Of a stretch of DNA of 64,000 nt, positions 18,892-28,115 are shown one piece after another (position 1 is the stretch's first letter; each line of letters opens with the position of its first letter). The position numbers and the translations under genes were made by a program. The notes below the pieces were generated by a model. That model was given only the letters and a program-made list of their open reading frames with translations. It did no database searches and had not been told where the DNA came from. The DNA comes from Holophagales bacterium (GTDB taxonomy: Bacteria; Acidobacteriota; Thermoanaerobaculia; Multivoradales; Multivoraceae), in contig VXVC01000007.1 in assembly GCA_009836625.1 (NCBI GenBank), forward strand, positions 248,001-312,000. The letters run 5' to 3'.

Positions 18892-18936
18892 GGTGTAGAC
18901 AATCTACGTCATATGGAGTAGCTTGTCTACACCATG
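18889..18936. promoter_or_regulatory. PadR operator with symmetric divergent promoters
   Basis: Two 19 bp arms (CATGGTGTAGACAATCTAC, 18889-18907; GTAGCTTGTCTACACCATG, 18918-18936) are inverted copies with one mismatch, separated by 10 bp, and include both start codons. Each strand carries TAGACA, 17 bases, then TAGCTT (plus) or TAGATT (minus), then 9 bases to the ATG. Start sites would fall 2-3 bases before each ATG, so both mRNAs may be nearly leaderless. Each arm also contains a smaller palindrome of the type GTAG-N5-CTAC. This is the obvious binding site for the adjacent PadR protein. Confidence 0.78.
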
Positions 18937-19275
18937 ACGCCAGCAAGCCCCCGCAACCAGCTTCTCTACGGAACCCTCGACCTGCTCATCCTGCGCACGC
19001 TGGTCTACGGCCCGGCGCACGGTCACGCGATCGCCGGGCACATCCAGCGCGTATCGGAAGACGCACTCCGCATCGAGACCGGCTCGCTGTACCCGGCCCT
19101 TCACCGGCTGGAGGCACGCGGCTGGATCGCGGCGAAGTGGAAGACCTCCGACAAGGGCAAGCGCGCCAGGTACTACCGGCTCACCCGGACCGGCCGCCGG
19201 CAACTCGCCGTCGAGCAGTCGCGGTGGCAGCAACTCTCGGTCGCCGTGACCAGGGTGCTTCGTCCGGCGGACTGA
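18934..19275 (+). CDS. PadR-family transcriptional regulator
   Basis: 113 residues. The winged helix is recognisable: LLYGTLDLLILRTLVYGPAHGHAI, then RIETGSLYPALHRLEARGWI and the wing KGKRARYYRLTRTGRRQL, with a short C-terminal dimerisation helix containing WQQL. This subtype regularly precedes ADOP permeases in Acidobacteria. It probably represses both its own transcript and the divergent ABC genes through 18889-18936. The ADOP gene follows after 17 bp. Confidence 0.94.
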   Translation: MTPASPRNQLLYGTLDLLILRTLVYGPAHGHAIAGHIQRVSEDALRIETGSLYPALHRLEARGWIAAKWKTSDKGKRARYYRLTRTGRRQLAVEQSRWQQLSVAVTRVLRPAD

Positions 19276-19292
19276 GCCGGGGAGACCGGGGA

Positions 19293-22010
19293 ATGCTGCG
19301 GCAGGTCCTAAACCGCTTTCGGTGTCTCTGGCACCGGCGACGCAAGGACGCCGAACTCGAGGAGGAAATCCGCTTCCATCTCGCCGCGGAAGCGGAGGAA
19401 CGGATCGACGCCGGCCTGGCGCCCGAGGAAGCACGCGCAGCCGCACAACGGGACTTCGGCAACGTCACGCTGACTCGCGAACTCACCCGCGAGGCCTGGG
19501 GCTGGGCGCCCGCGGAGCGCCTCCTCAAGGACGTCGGCTCCGCGTTCCGAATGATGCGGCGGAACACCGGCTACACCTGCGCCGTGGTCCTCACGATGGC
19601 ACTGGGAATCGGACTGAACGCCGCGATGTACGACCTGCTTTCCCGGCTGTTCCTCCAGGCGCCACCCCACATCGAGGATCCGGACGGAATCCACCGCATC
19701 TGGATGTCGGAACGGGACGATGCGACTGACCGGGGCGTCTTCACGGGGCCTTCCGCCACCAGAGATCGGATGGACTGGGCGGAGTTCAACTCGCTCCGCG
19801 ATGACCCTGACCGGTTCATCGCTGTCGCCGGCTACACGGCTCCGCAGCGGATGCAGAACGGACGCGGCCAGACCGCCGAGGACTTGCAGGTTTCCACTGT
19901 GTCCGGGGAGTTCTTCGCGCTCCTGGGGCTTCGACCCGCGCTGGGCAGGCTGCTACGACCCGGAGACGACGACCTGGCGGCGACACCGGCTGCCGTGATC
20001 AGCGATGCCTACTGGCGGCAGGGCTTTGAGCGTTCAGCCGAAGCCCTCGGCACCAGCCTCACATTCAACGGCGTCACGTACATCATTGTCGGCGTCCTGC
20101 CGCCCGGTTTCGCCGGTCCCGACCCCAAGGCGGCTGAGATCTGGTTGCCTCTCCAGATCGCGGCCACGGCCATCCGCGGCGACCTCTGGAGGCAGTCCCT
20201 CACTGGATTCTCCCTGACGGCATTGGCTCGCCTGGCGCCCGGAGTGCAGCCTGAAGCGGCTGCAGCCGCCGCAACCGCCGCGGTGCGCGCGGCCCGAACC
20301 ACTTCGCGGCTGCCGGAGGCACGGGACCCCGAGCCGACCGTGATGCTGGGCCCCATTCTGCAGAGCCGCGGACCCATCGCATTGCCGGGTCAGATGCGCC
20401 TGCCGCTGGTCGTCGGCGGCGCGGCCCTGGTGGTGCTCCTGATCGCGACCGCCAACATGTCGAACCTGCTGCTGGTGCGGGTCGCGGCCCGACGGCGGGA
20501 GCTTGCCGTTCGCAATGCACTCGGCGCGGGGAGATCGGGTGTTGGACGCCTGCTGGCTGTCGAATCCGTCGTGCTCACCACCCTCTCCGGTGTCGCGGCG
20601 CTGGTCGTGGCTGCGCTCGCCGGCCGCTCCCTGCGGGTCACGCTGCTACCGGACTATCGGTGGGCCGACGAACCACTGGACGGCACCGCGATCGGCTTCA
20701 CCGCCACCGCCGTCCTCATCATCGGCCTCGGGGCAGCCCTGGCCCCCGCCGTGTACGCAGCGCGGAGCCGCGGCATCGAGAAGCTCGACAGTTCGCGGGG
20801 CGCCCGTTCACTCGGCATGCCGGTCCGTACCGGTCTGATCGTCGTTCAGGCCGCCCTGTCGCTGATCCTGCTCAGCGGCGCGGCCATCTTCTACCGCTCG
20901 TTCGAGGCAGCGCGCCAAGTGGACGTCGGCTATGCAAAGGAGAACCTCGTCACGGTGAGCCTGGGCGGCTTTCGGTCCGCCGAATCGCCCGACGAGACCA
21001 CGATCGACGCCCTGGAGTCTCGCCTCCGGTCACTACCGGACGTCCTCGACGTCGCCCAGGGAACGAACTCACCAATGGGATTCAAAGCAGCGATGCCGTC
21101 ACCGCGGGTCGAAGGGCTGGACCGCCTGCCCTTCGACGAAGGTCCCTACGTAAGCCTCACGACACCCAACTTCTTCCGCGTCGCGGGCCTGGCGATTCTG
21201 GAAGGTCGTAGCTTTACCGAGTGGGATCGCGCGGGGACTCAGAAGGTCGCGGTCGTCGACGCGATGTTCGCCCACGGCGTCTGGCCCGGAAGGAGCGCCG
21301 TCGGCCAGTGCCTCTTCTTCGGCGAAGCGTCCACGGACTGCACAACGGTCGTCGGTGTCGTTGAATCCGCCCTCGACAGGGGCCTGTCGGACGCAGATCG
21401 CGCCGCCATCTACTACCTCCCCATCTCCCAGGCTTCGTCGAACCCCATTCAGGCCAGCTTCGTGAACAACATGCGCACGCTGGTCGTGCGAACTCGCGGG
21501 GATCCCGGGCGCGTGGTGCAACCAACGCTCCTCGCCCTGGCGGACCTGTTCCCCGACCTGCCGCGCCACAGCGTTCGAAGCCTCCCCACCGTGTTCGCGC
21601 CGCGGATCCGTACATGGACCATCGGCACCTCGCTGTTCGGCGCCGCCGCCCTCCTGGCCGTGCTGCTCGCCGCCATCGGGCTCTATGCGGTCATCGCCTT
21701 CGGGGTACGCCAACGCGAACTGGAGTTCGGCATCCGTCGCGCCCTTGGCGCCAGGGCGTCTCGCCTCCTGCGCATGGTGCTGACCCGTGGCTTCTCCCTG
21801 GCGGCGGCCGGCGTCGTCGCCGGCACGCTCGCCGCGCTGTGGGCGGGCAGGTTCATCGAGCCGCTGCTCTTCGACGACCGGACTCCCCGCGACCCGCTCG
21901 CGTTCGCCGTCGCCGCGCTGGTGCTCCTGACCATCGCGGTAGCGGCCTCCTTGCTGCCGGCCCGCCGGGCCTCTCGCGCCGACCCTCGTCAGGCGTTGGA
22001 GGCTGAGTAG
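19293..22010 (+). CDS. ADOP-type ABC permease, copy 1
   Basis: 905 residues from the ATG at 19293, preceded by a GGGGAGACCGGGGA purine stretch. The N-terminal cytosolic helical domain (DAELEEEIRFHLAAEAEERIDAGL, then RRDFGNVTL-like) is diagnostic of ADOP permeases. It is followed by a first TM helix, a MacB periplasmic core (about 110-330), an FtsX domain (about 375-490), a second periplasmic part and a final FtsX block with RQRELEFGIRRALGA. MacB-like permeases move peptides, lipoproteins or drugs, usually with a partner ATPase; this one has none fused. It is paralogous to the next gene. Confidence 0.93.
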   Translation: MLRQVLNRFRCLWHRRRKDAELEEEIRFHLAAEAEERIDAGLAPEEARAAAQRDFGNVTLTRELTREAWGWAPAERLLKDVGSAFRMMRRNTGYTCAVVLTMALGIGLNAAMYDLLSRLFLQAPPHIEDPDGIHRIWMSERDDATDRGVFTGPSATRDRMDWAEFNSLRDDPDRFIAVAGYTAPQRMQNGRGQTAEDLQVSTVSGEFFALLGLRPALGRLLRPGDDDLAATPAAVISDAYWRQGFERSAEALGTSLTFNGVTYIIVGVLPPGFAGPDPKAAEIWLPLQIAATAIRGDLWRQSLTGFSLTALARLAPGVQPEAAAAAATAAVRAARTTSRLPEARDPEPTVMLGPILQSRGPIALPGQMRLPLVVGGAALVVLLIATANMSNLLLVRVAARRRELAVRNALGAGRSGVGRLLAVESVVLTTLSGVAALVVAALAGRSLRVTLLPDYRWADEPLDGTAIGFTATAVLIIGLGAALAPAVYAARSRGIEKLDSSRGARSLGMPVRTGLIVVQAALSLILLSGAAIFYRSFEAARQVDVGYAKENLVTVSLGGFRSAESPDETTIDALESRLRSLPDVLDVAQGTNSPMGFKAAMPSPRVEGLDRLPFDEGPYVSLTTPNFFRVAGLAILEGRSFTEWDRAGTQKVAVVDAMFAHGVWPGRSAVGQCLFFGEASTDCTTVVGVVESALDRGLSDADRAAIYYLPISQASSNPIQASFVNNMRTLVVRTRGDPGRVVQPTLLALADLFPDLPRHSVRSLPTVFAPRIRTWTIGTSLFGAAALLAVLLAAIGLYAVIAFGVRQRELEFGIRRALGARASRLLRMVLTRGFSLAAAGVVAGTLAALWAGRFIEPLLFDDRTPRDPLAFAVAALVLLTIAVAASLLPARRASRADPRQALEAE

Positions 22011-22024
22011 CACCACCTAACCGG

Positions 22025-24757
22025 ATGCTGAAGCAGTTCCTGTTTCGCCCGCGTTCGAGCTGGGACCGGCGGCGGAGGGACGCCGAGCTCGACGACGAGA
22101 TCCGCTTCCATCTTGCTGAAGAGGCGGAAGTGCGAGTCGAGGCGGGCCTGTCTCCCGAACGAGCCCAGGCCGAAGCACGGCGCGACTTCGGCAACGTCAC
22201 GCTGATTCGCGAGCAGACCCGCGAAGCCTGGGGCTGGGCGCCCGTGGAGCTGCTCCTCAAGGACATCCGCGCCGCCTTCCGGATGATGCGGCGCAACACC
22301 GGCTACACCTGCGCCGTGGTCCTCACCCTGGCCCTCGGCATCGGACTGAACGCCCCGATGTACGAGATGCTGTCCCGCCTCTTTCTCCAGCCGCCACCCC
22401 ACATCGAGGACCCGGACCGCGTTCATCGCCTGTGGGTCAGCGAGCGCATCGATCCAGGCGATCGCGGCGCCTCCACGGGACGAACCTGGGTAGTCGATGC
22501 GATGCAGTGGCTCGACTTCGAGGCCCTGGCCGCAGACAGCGCACTCATCGACGGCGTCGCGGGCCACCGAGTCTCGTTCAGGACGAACGGCCGCGGTCAG
22601 CGCGCCGAGAATCTCACCGTCTCCTGGGTCACGGGAGAGTTCTTCGACTTCCTTGGCGTGGCTCCTACGGCCGGAAGGTTGATCGCCGCCACGGACGACC
22701 ACCTGGCGGCGCAACCCGTTGCCGTGGTCAGCGACGGCTACCGGCGGCAGCGGTTCGGCAGCGCGGAGGAAGCGCTCGGCAAGACGCTCAGTTTCGAGGA
22801 CGTCACCTATCTCGTCGTCGGCGTGCTGCCGCCCGGCTTCTCCGGTCCCCGCTCCAACGCGGTCGACGTGTGGTTGCCTCTTGAACACGCGGCAACGGCC
22901 AGCCGGGGGAACAGCTGGAGACGGTACGGAACCACCTTTTACCTCACGCCGTTCGTCCGGCTGGCACCGAGTGCGACGGAGGAGGCCGCCGGCGCCGCGG
23001 TGACGGCCGCTGTCCGCGCGGCGCGTGCCGGCTCGCGGTTCCCGGATTCCCTGGACCGGGAGGCGACCGTGGCTCTCGGTCCGATCCTTCGGACCCGCGG
23101 CCCCACCACGCTGCGGCGCCACATGCGCCTGCCGCTGGTCGCGGGCGGGATCACCTTCGTGGTGCTCCTCGTCGCGGCCGTCAACATGTCGAACCTGCTG
23201 ATGCTGCGGGTCGCCGCCAGGCGACGCGAACTGGCGGTGCGCTACGCGCTCGGCCTGGGACGATGGGGAATCGGACGTCTCCTGGTGACGGAGAGCCTGG
23301 TGCTCGCCGGCCTCTCCGGCGCCGTTGCGCTGGCGGTAGCGGCGGTCACCGGCGACGCCCTTCGCCGAACGCTCCTGCCCAACTACCAGTGGGCCGAAGA
23401 TCCGCTGGGCGCAACGGCAATCGGGTTCACCGGGATCGCCGTCCTTGGGATCGGCCTGGCGGCAGCGCTGGCACCCGCCGTGTACGCAGCGCGCAGCCGG
23501 GGAATCGAGAGGCTCGACAGTTCCCGAGGCGCCAGCGCGCTCGGAACGCCCGTCCGCACCGGCCTGATCGTGGTCCAGGCCGCGCTGTCGGTGGTCCTGC
23601 TAAGCGGGACGGCCGTGTTCTACCGTTCCTTCGAAGCGGCGCGCCAGGTGGACGTCGGCTACGCGAAGGAGCACCTGCTCACGGTGACTCTGGGGAGCTT
23701 CCACGGTGACACCCGACTGGATGGCCTGGACGGTGCACCGCTCGACGAGAGCGCAATCCGTGCCATGGAAGCCCGCGTACGGGACGTGCCGGGCGTGCTG
23801 GACGTCGCCCAGGGTACGAGTTCACCGATGTCGGGAAGCGGCGCGGCGTACGCGGACCTGCGCATCGAGGGGCTCGACCGCCTGCCGTTCCGCTCCGGGC
23901 CCCACGTGAACTTCACTACGCCCAACTTCTTCGACGTCGCGGGGCTGGACATGCGGGAGGGCCGCGGCTTCTCGGAGTGGGACCGCGAAGGCACGCAGAA
24001 GGTCGCAGTGGTTAGTACGTCGTTCGCTCAGCAGGCCTGGCCCGGTCAGAGCGCCGTCGGCCGTTGTCTGTTCGTCGGCGGTGCCGCCGACTGCACAACG
24101 GTGGTCGGCGTGGTGGAACCCGCAGTGAACTGGACTCTGCCTGAAGCGGACCCGGTCTACTACCTGCCCATCTCCCAGGCGTCATCCGATCCGGCCCTGG
24201 CGGGATGGGCGAGTCTCCAGCGTTCGCTGATCGTCCGAACCGCCGGAAGCCCCGGGCGCGTCGAGGCGCCGGTGCTTGCCGCCCTGGCCGAGCTGTTTCC
24301 AGAACTGCCGGGACACCACGTCCGGAACCTCTCCACCCAATTCGCATCGCGCATTCGCACCTGGCGAACCGGAACCCGCCTGTTCGCCGCCTCCGCGATG
24401 CTCGCGGTGTCTCTCGCCGCCATCGGGCTCTATGCCGTCATCGCGTTCGGCGTACGGCAGCGTGAGCACGAGTTCGGCATCCGGCGCGCCCTGGGCGCCA
24501 GGGCGTCCAACCTCCTGCGCATGGTGCTGGCGCGCGGCTTCGCCCTGGCCGCGGTCGGCGTCGCGGCCGGTACGATCGCCGCGCTCTGGGCGGGCCGATT
24601 CGTCGAGCCGTTGCTCTTCGACGACCGCAGTCCACGCGACCCGCTGGCGTTCGCCACAGCGGCGCTGGTGCTCCTGGCGATCGCGGTGATGGCCTCGTTC
24701 CTGCCGGCTCGCCGCGCCGCCCGCGCGGACCCCCGTCGGGCGCTGGAGGCGGAGTAG
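22025..24757 (+). CDS. ADOP-type ABC permease, copy 2
   Basis: 910 residues, starting 15 bp after copy 1. Architecture is the same: helical N-terminus (DAELDDEIRFHLAEEAEVRVEAGL), first TM helix, MacB-like periplasmic core, central FtsX block, second periplasmic region and terminal FtsX block with RQREHEFGIRRALGA. Long identical runs with copy 1, for example RNTGYTCAVVLT and VYAARSRGIE, show a tandem duplication followed by divergence concentrated in the periplasmic parts. The two may form a heterodimer powered by the ATPase at 18220-18891; that is inference. Confidence 0.93.
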   Translation: MLKQFLFRPRSSWDRRRRDAELDDEIRFHLAEEAEVRVEAGLSPERAQAEARRDFGNVTLIREQTREAWGWAPVELLLKDIRAAFRMMRRNTGYTCAVVLTLALGIGLNAPMYEMLSRLFLQPPPHIEDPDRVHRLWVSERIDPGDRGASTGRTWVVDAMQWLDFEALAADSALIDGVAGHRVSFRTNGRGQRAENLTVSWVTGEFFDFLGVAPTAGRLIAATDDHLAAQPVAVVSDGYRRQRFGSAEEALGKTLSFEDVTYLVVGVLPPGFSGPRSNAVDVWLPLEHAATASRGNSWRRYGTTFYLTPFVRLAPSATEEAAGAAVTAAVRAARAGSRFPDSLDREATVALGPILRTRGPTTLRRHMRLPLVAGGITFVVLLVAAVNMSNLLMLRVAARRRELAVRYALGLGRWGIGRLLVTESLVLAGLSGAVALAVAAVTGDALRRTLLPNYQWAEDPLGATAIGFTGIAVLGIGLAAALAPAVYAARSRGIERLDSSRGASALGTPVRTGLIVVQAALSVVLLSGTAVFYRSFEAARQVDVGYAKEHLLTVTLGSFHGDTRLDGLDGAPLDESAIRAMEARVRDVPGVLDVAQGTSSPMSGSGAAYADLRIEGLDRLPFRSGPHVNFTTPNFFDVAGLDMREGRGFSEWDREGTQKVAVVSTSFAQQAWPGQSAVGRCLFVGGAADCTTVVGVVEPAVNWTLPEADPVYYLPISQASSDPALAGWASLQRSLIVRTAGSPGRVEAPVLAALAELFPELPGHHVRNLSTQFASRIRTWRTGTRLFAASAMLAVSLAAIGLYAVIAFGVRQREHEFGIRRALGARASNLLRMVLARGFALAAVGVAAGTIAALWAGRFVEPLLFDDRSPRDPLAFATAALVLLAIAVMASFLPARRAARADPRRALEAE

Positions 24758-24767
24758 TCCGATCCCC

Positions 24768-25784
24768 TCAGGGCAGATCGGCCACCCACATCTTCGCCTG
24801 CGCTCCGCGACCCGTCGCCGAGCCGCCGGCGGCGTAGAGCTTGCCGCCCATGATCGCGGCGGCGGGCGACGACAGCGGCATCGGCAGCTTGCCCAGAAGT
24901 TCCCACTCGCCGCCGGGCTCCAACACCAGGATGTCCGGGTCGATCGACTTCGTGCCGCCGGCGGGTGTCGTGTGGCCGCCGACCATGACGATGCGGCCCT
25001 CGTGAACGAAGGTGCCGGCCTCGCCGTGGGAGTGGCCTTTCGGCAGGTCGGGGCCGCGGTTCCAGGAATCGGTTTCGGCGTCGTAGATGTCGACCCGAGG
25101 CTGGTCGAGCTGCTGACTGTCGTGGTTGTACTGGCCGCCGATCGCGTAGATGCGGTTGCCGATCGAAACGGCCGAGAACTGGTTGCGCGGATCGGGCATC
25201 GGCGCCGAGTTCCGCCAGTTCCCAGCGCCTGACGCCCAGTCGTCCAGATCGAGAACCCAGTGGTCGGCGGCGTCGGTGTCCCGATCCGCCTTCAGGCCGC
25301 CGAAGTAGTGCAGCTTGCGGCCAACGAGCGCCAAACCGCCGCCGGCCCGCGGCTCGGGAAGCAGCGGCGCGGCAGTGTAGCGGTCCAGATCCAGGTCGTA
25401 GCTCCACACCTCGGCGATCGCGTGGCCCTTGTAGCCGTCCTTAAAACCGCCGGCGAACCAGACGGTGCGGCCATCGAGCACCGCGTTCAGGTGCGAGACG
25501 GCGCTCGGCATGTCCTGCATCCGCGTCCAGCTTCCGTCCGACGGATCGAAGACGTCGACCCGCTTGCTCGACCGGACCGGTCCCTCGTAGCCGGCGAACA
25601 CGTAGAACTCGCCGTCGATGACTGTCGTCGCGGCTTCCCACTTGCCGGCTGGCATGTCGGGGAGTTCCCGCCAGGCGAGTTCCTGCGCCTGGAGGTTCGC
25701 GGGGCCCGCCGCGAGGGCCGACACCGTCAGAACGACGACAGACGCGGCTGGTCCGAACCTCGGACATCGGCGACCCTTCTGCAT
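24768..25784 (-). CDS. Kelch-repeat exported protein
   Basis: 338 residues from the ATG at 25784, which starts a signal peptide (VVVLTVSALAAGPANLQAQ). At least five Kelch repeats are visible, each with a GG pair and a following Tyr/Trp: VFAGYEG, WFAGGFKDG, HYFGGLKAD, YAIGGQYNH, VMVGGHTT and YAAGGSATG. Kelch propellers bind proteins or sugars; a galactose-oxidase-type copper site is not evident. It is probably periplasmic. The longer upstream frame is discarded because it would bury the signal peptide. Confidence 0.88.
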   Translation of the reverse strand: MQKGRRCPRFGPAASVVVLTVSALAAGPANLQAQELAWRELPDMPAGKWEAATTVIDGEFYVFAGYEGPVRSSKRVDVFDPSDGSWTRMQDMPSAVSHLNAVLDGRTVWFAGGFKDGYKGHAIAEVWSYDLDLDRYTAAPLLPEPRAGGGLALVGRKLHYFGGLKADRDTDAADHWVLDLDDWASGAGNWRNSAPMPDPRNQFSAVSIGNRIYAIGGQYNHDSQQLDQPRVDIYDAETDSWNRGPDLPKGHSHGEAGTFVHEGRIVMVGGHTTPAGGTKSIDPDILVLEPGGEWELLGKLPMPLSSPAAAIMGGKLYAAGGSATGRGAQAKMWVADLP

Positions 25785-25816
25785 GGTGAACTGCGGCACT
25801 GTATCGCCCGGGCCGA

Positions 25817-26743
25817 CTAGCCGCGGAGTTGACGCGCCAAAGCGGCGGCTTCGTCGAGGAGCGTTCGCATGCCGCCGCCTTCCAGCCAGTCGACTCTGAA
25901 CAGCCGGTAGCTGGCTTCCGCCCTGAGGCCGTTGAGCCGACACAACTCCAGCACTCCGGGCTTCTCCGCCGTCGACTCTCCATCGGTCGACTCTTGAACC
26001 TCGTCGCGCCAGACGCGCAGCAGATCGCCGAGAACGTTGGCGTCGTTCAGGGTGCCGAGCACATCCTGCAGGCGCTTGCAGCGATCAACCAGGGAAGCCG
26101 CAACTTCGCTTTCCGCGCGTACCGGTTCCACCAGATAGCGGAGGCGCTTGCCGGTGATGCGCACCCGGTGCGGGCCCCGCTTCCGGTCATCGCCCAGGCC
26201 GGCGATGCAGGCGTCCAGCCTGCCGGCGATCCAGTCGAGCCGCTTGGCCAGCGCCTCACCGTACGGCGCGCAAACGCCTGCCGCCGGCACGCTGTCGGCC
26301 ACGCGAGACTCGAAGCCGCCGGCCCACTCGGTGAACTCGTTGCACACTGCCCGGTTCTCGTCGCCGGATTGCGCTCGCAATGCCGAACGAAGTCGCGCCT
26401 CGACCAACTCGTAGCCCGGCCGGTGCTCCGGCTCCAACTCGTCGACCTGTTCCTCCAGCCACTCGAGCGTCACCTCGGCATCGCGGCTGGAGCCGGTCCG
26501 CTTCTGGAACCCGGTGAGCGTCCGCCGGTCCCGCTTCTTCACGACGCCACGCAGCAGTCCTTTCCAGGCGCTCAGGGTGCTCCGCAGCCGCCGGATCGAC
26601 ACCCTGAAGTCGTGGAGGCCCTCGGCGTCCTCCGGGTCGAGGCAGCGCGGCGCGGCCTCGCGCGCTTGGGAGAGAAGGTCGAGGACGATCAGGCGTACAG
26701 CCTCCTCCGCGTTCCGCCGCAGGAGATCGGCCGGAAGAGGCAT
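25817..26743 (-). CDS. CHAD-domain protein
   Basis: 308 residues from the ATG at 26743. The CHAD pattern is clear: AEGLHDFRVSIRRLRSTLSAWKGLL in the first half and RKRGPHRVRITGKRLRYLVEPVRAE in the second, both rich in conserved His/Arg/Lys, with ARDAEV-like SSRDAEVTLEWL after the first. CHAD domains form a helical bundle with a basic cavity that binds polyphosphate. No CYTH triphosphatase domain is fused. It is divergent from the tryptophanase-like gene, 22 bp apart. Confidence 0.93.
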   Translation of the reverse strand: MPLPADLLRRNAEEAVRLIVLDLLSQAREAAPRCLDPEDAEGLHDFRVSIRRLRSTLSAWKGLLRGVVKKRDRRTLTGFQKRTGSSRDAEVTLEWLEEQVDELEPEHRPGYELVEARLRSALRAQSGDENRAVCNEFTEWAGGFESRVADSVPAAGVCAPYGEALAKRLDWIAGRLDACIAGLGDDRKRGPHRVRITGKRLRYLVEPVRAESEVAASLVDRCKRLQDVLGTLNDANVLGDLLRVWRDEVQESTDGESTAEKPGVLELCRLNGLRAEASYRLFRVDWLEGGGMRTLLDEAAALARQLRG

Positions 26744-26765
26744 TCCGTCAGTATAGGAAGGCGCC

Positions 26766-28115
26766 ATGAAGACGATCATCGAGCCCTTCCGCATCAAGGC
26801 GGTCGAACCGATCCGCCTCGCCAGTCCCGAGCGACGGGAAGAGGTGCTCCAGGGCGCGGGCTTCAACCTGTTCAAGATCGCGGCGGAGCACGTACTGATC
26901 GATCTCCTGACGGACAGCGGCACTGGCGCCATGAGCGCGCAGCAGTGGGCCGCGGTCATGCGTGCGGACGAGAGCTACGCCGGCTCGACCAGCTTCCTGC
27001 GGCTGCGCGAGACGGTCGAAGAGATCATGGGGTTCGAGCGGATGCTGCCGACCCACCAGGGGCGAGCCAGCGAGCGGATCCTCTTCGACCTGATTGGCGG
27101 CGAAGGCAAGATCGTGCCGAACAATGCCCACTTCGACACCACCCGGGCGAACATCGAACACAGCGGCGCCCGGGCGGTCGACCTCGGCATTCCCGAGGCA
27201 ACGGATCCGACGAACCGTCACCCGTTCAAGGGCAATCTCGACCTGGACCGGCTGGAGTCGCTGCTTGCGGCCGAAAGCTCACGCGTACCCGTCGTCATGT
27301 GCACGGTGACGAGCAACACGAGCGGCGGCCAGCCCGTGAGCCTGGAGAACCTGCGCTCGACGCGGGACCTGTGCCGCCGGCACGGCGTGCCGCTGTTCCT
27401 GGATGCCTGCCGGTTCGCCGAGAACGCCTGGTTCATCAAGGAGCGGGAAGCCGGGCAGCAGGAGCGGTCCGCAAGGGACATCGCGCGCGAGATGTTCGAT
27501 CTCGCCGACGGCGCCACGATCAGCGCCAAGAAGGACGGGATCGTCAACATCGGGGGCCTGCTGCTCCTGCGCGACGCGGAGCTGTTCCGGCGCGCCAGCG
27601 ACCTGACGATCCTCACCGAGGGATACGTAACCTACGGGGGGCTCGCCGGCCGCGATCTCGAGGCGATGGCGCAGGGTTTCCGGGAAGTGCTCGACGAGGA
27701 CTACCTCCGCTACCGGATCCGCAGCACGACCTACGTCGGCGAGAAGCTGCTGGAGGCCGGCATCCAGATCGTCGAGCCGCCGGGAGGCCACGCGATCTAC
27801 ATCGACGCCTGCCGGTTCTGCCCGCACCTGTCCCGCGAGCAGCTCCCGGGCCAGGCGCTCGTGGTCGCTCTCTACCGGCATGCCGGCATCCGCACCTGCG
27901 AGGTGGGAACCGTCATGTTCGGCGCCCGGCAACAGCCACCGCTCGACCTGGTCCGGCTGGCCGTGCCGCGGCGGGTCTACACGCAGTCCCACATGGACTA
28001 CGTCGTGGAGGCCCTGGTGGAGCTGTTCGCCGAGCGCGAGCGGATTCGGGGGCTGCGGATCGTGGACGCGCCGGAAGCGCTGCCTCACTTCTCAGCGCGC
28101 TTCAAGGAGATTTAG
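26766..28115 (+). CDS. Tryptophanase / tyrosine phenol-lyase family enzyme
   Basis: 449 residues, full length for the family. PLP beta-elimination signatures: LTDSGTGAMS near residue 50, the YAGS..F loop, HQGRASERILF, FLDACRFAENAWFIKERE, and the PLP-lysine motif SAKKDG (lysines 255-256; by analogy with characterised members the second binds PLP). The C-terminal PRRVYTQSHMDYV is also typical. The enzyme would cleave an aromatic amino acid to indole or phenol plus pyruvate and ammonia; which substrate is not decided by sequence alone. The convergent symporter gene could import an amino acid substrate. Confidence 0.9.
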   Translation: MKTIIEPFRIKAVEPIRLASPERREEVLQGAGFNLFKIAAEHVLIDLLTDSGTGAMSAQQWAAVMRADESYAGSTSFLRLRETVEEIMGFERMLPTHQGRASERILFDLIGGEGKIVPNNAHFDTTRANIEHSGARAVDLGIPEATDPTNRHPFKGNLDLDRLESLLAAESSRVPVVMCTVTSNTSGGQPVSLENLRSTRDLCRRHGVPLFLDACRFAENAWFIKEREAGQQERSARDIAREMFDLADGATISAKKDGIVNIGGLLLLRDAELFRRASDLTILTEGYVTYGGLAGRDLEAMAQGFREVLDEDYLRYRIRSTTYVGEKLLEAGIQIVEPPGGHAIYIDACRFCPHLSREQLPGQALVVALYRHAGIRTCEVGTVMFGARQQPPLDLVRLAVPRRVYTQSHMDYVVEALVELFAERERIRGLRIVDAPEALPHFSARFKEI

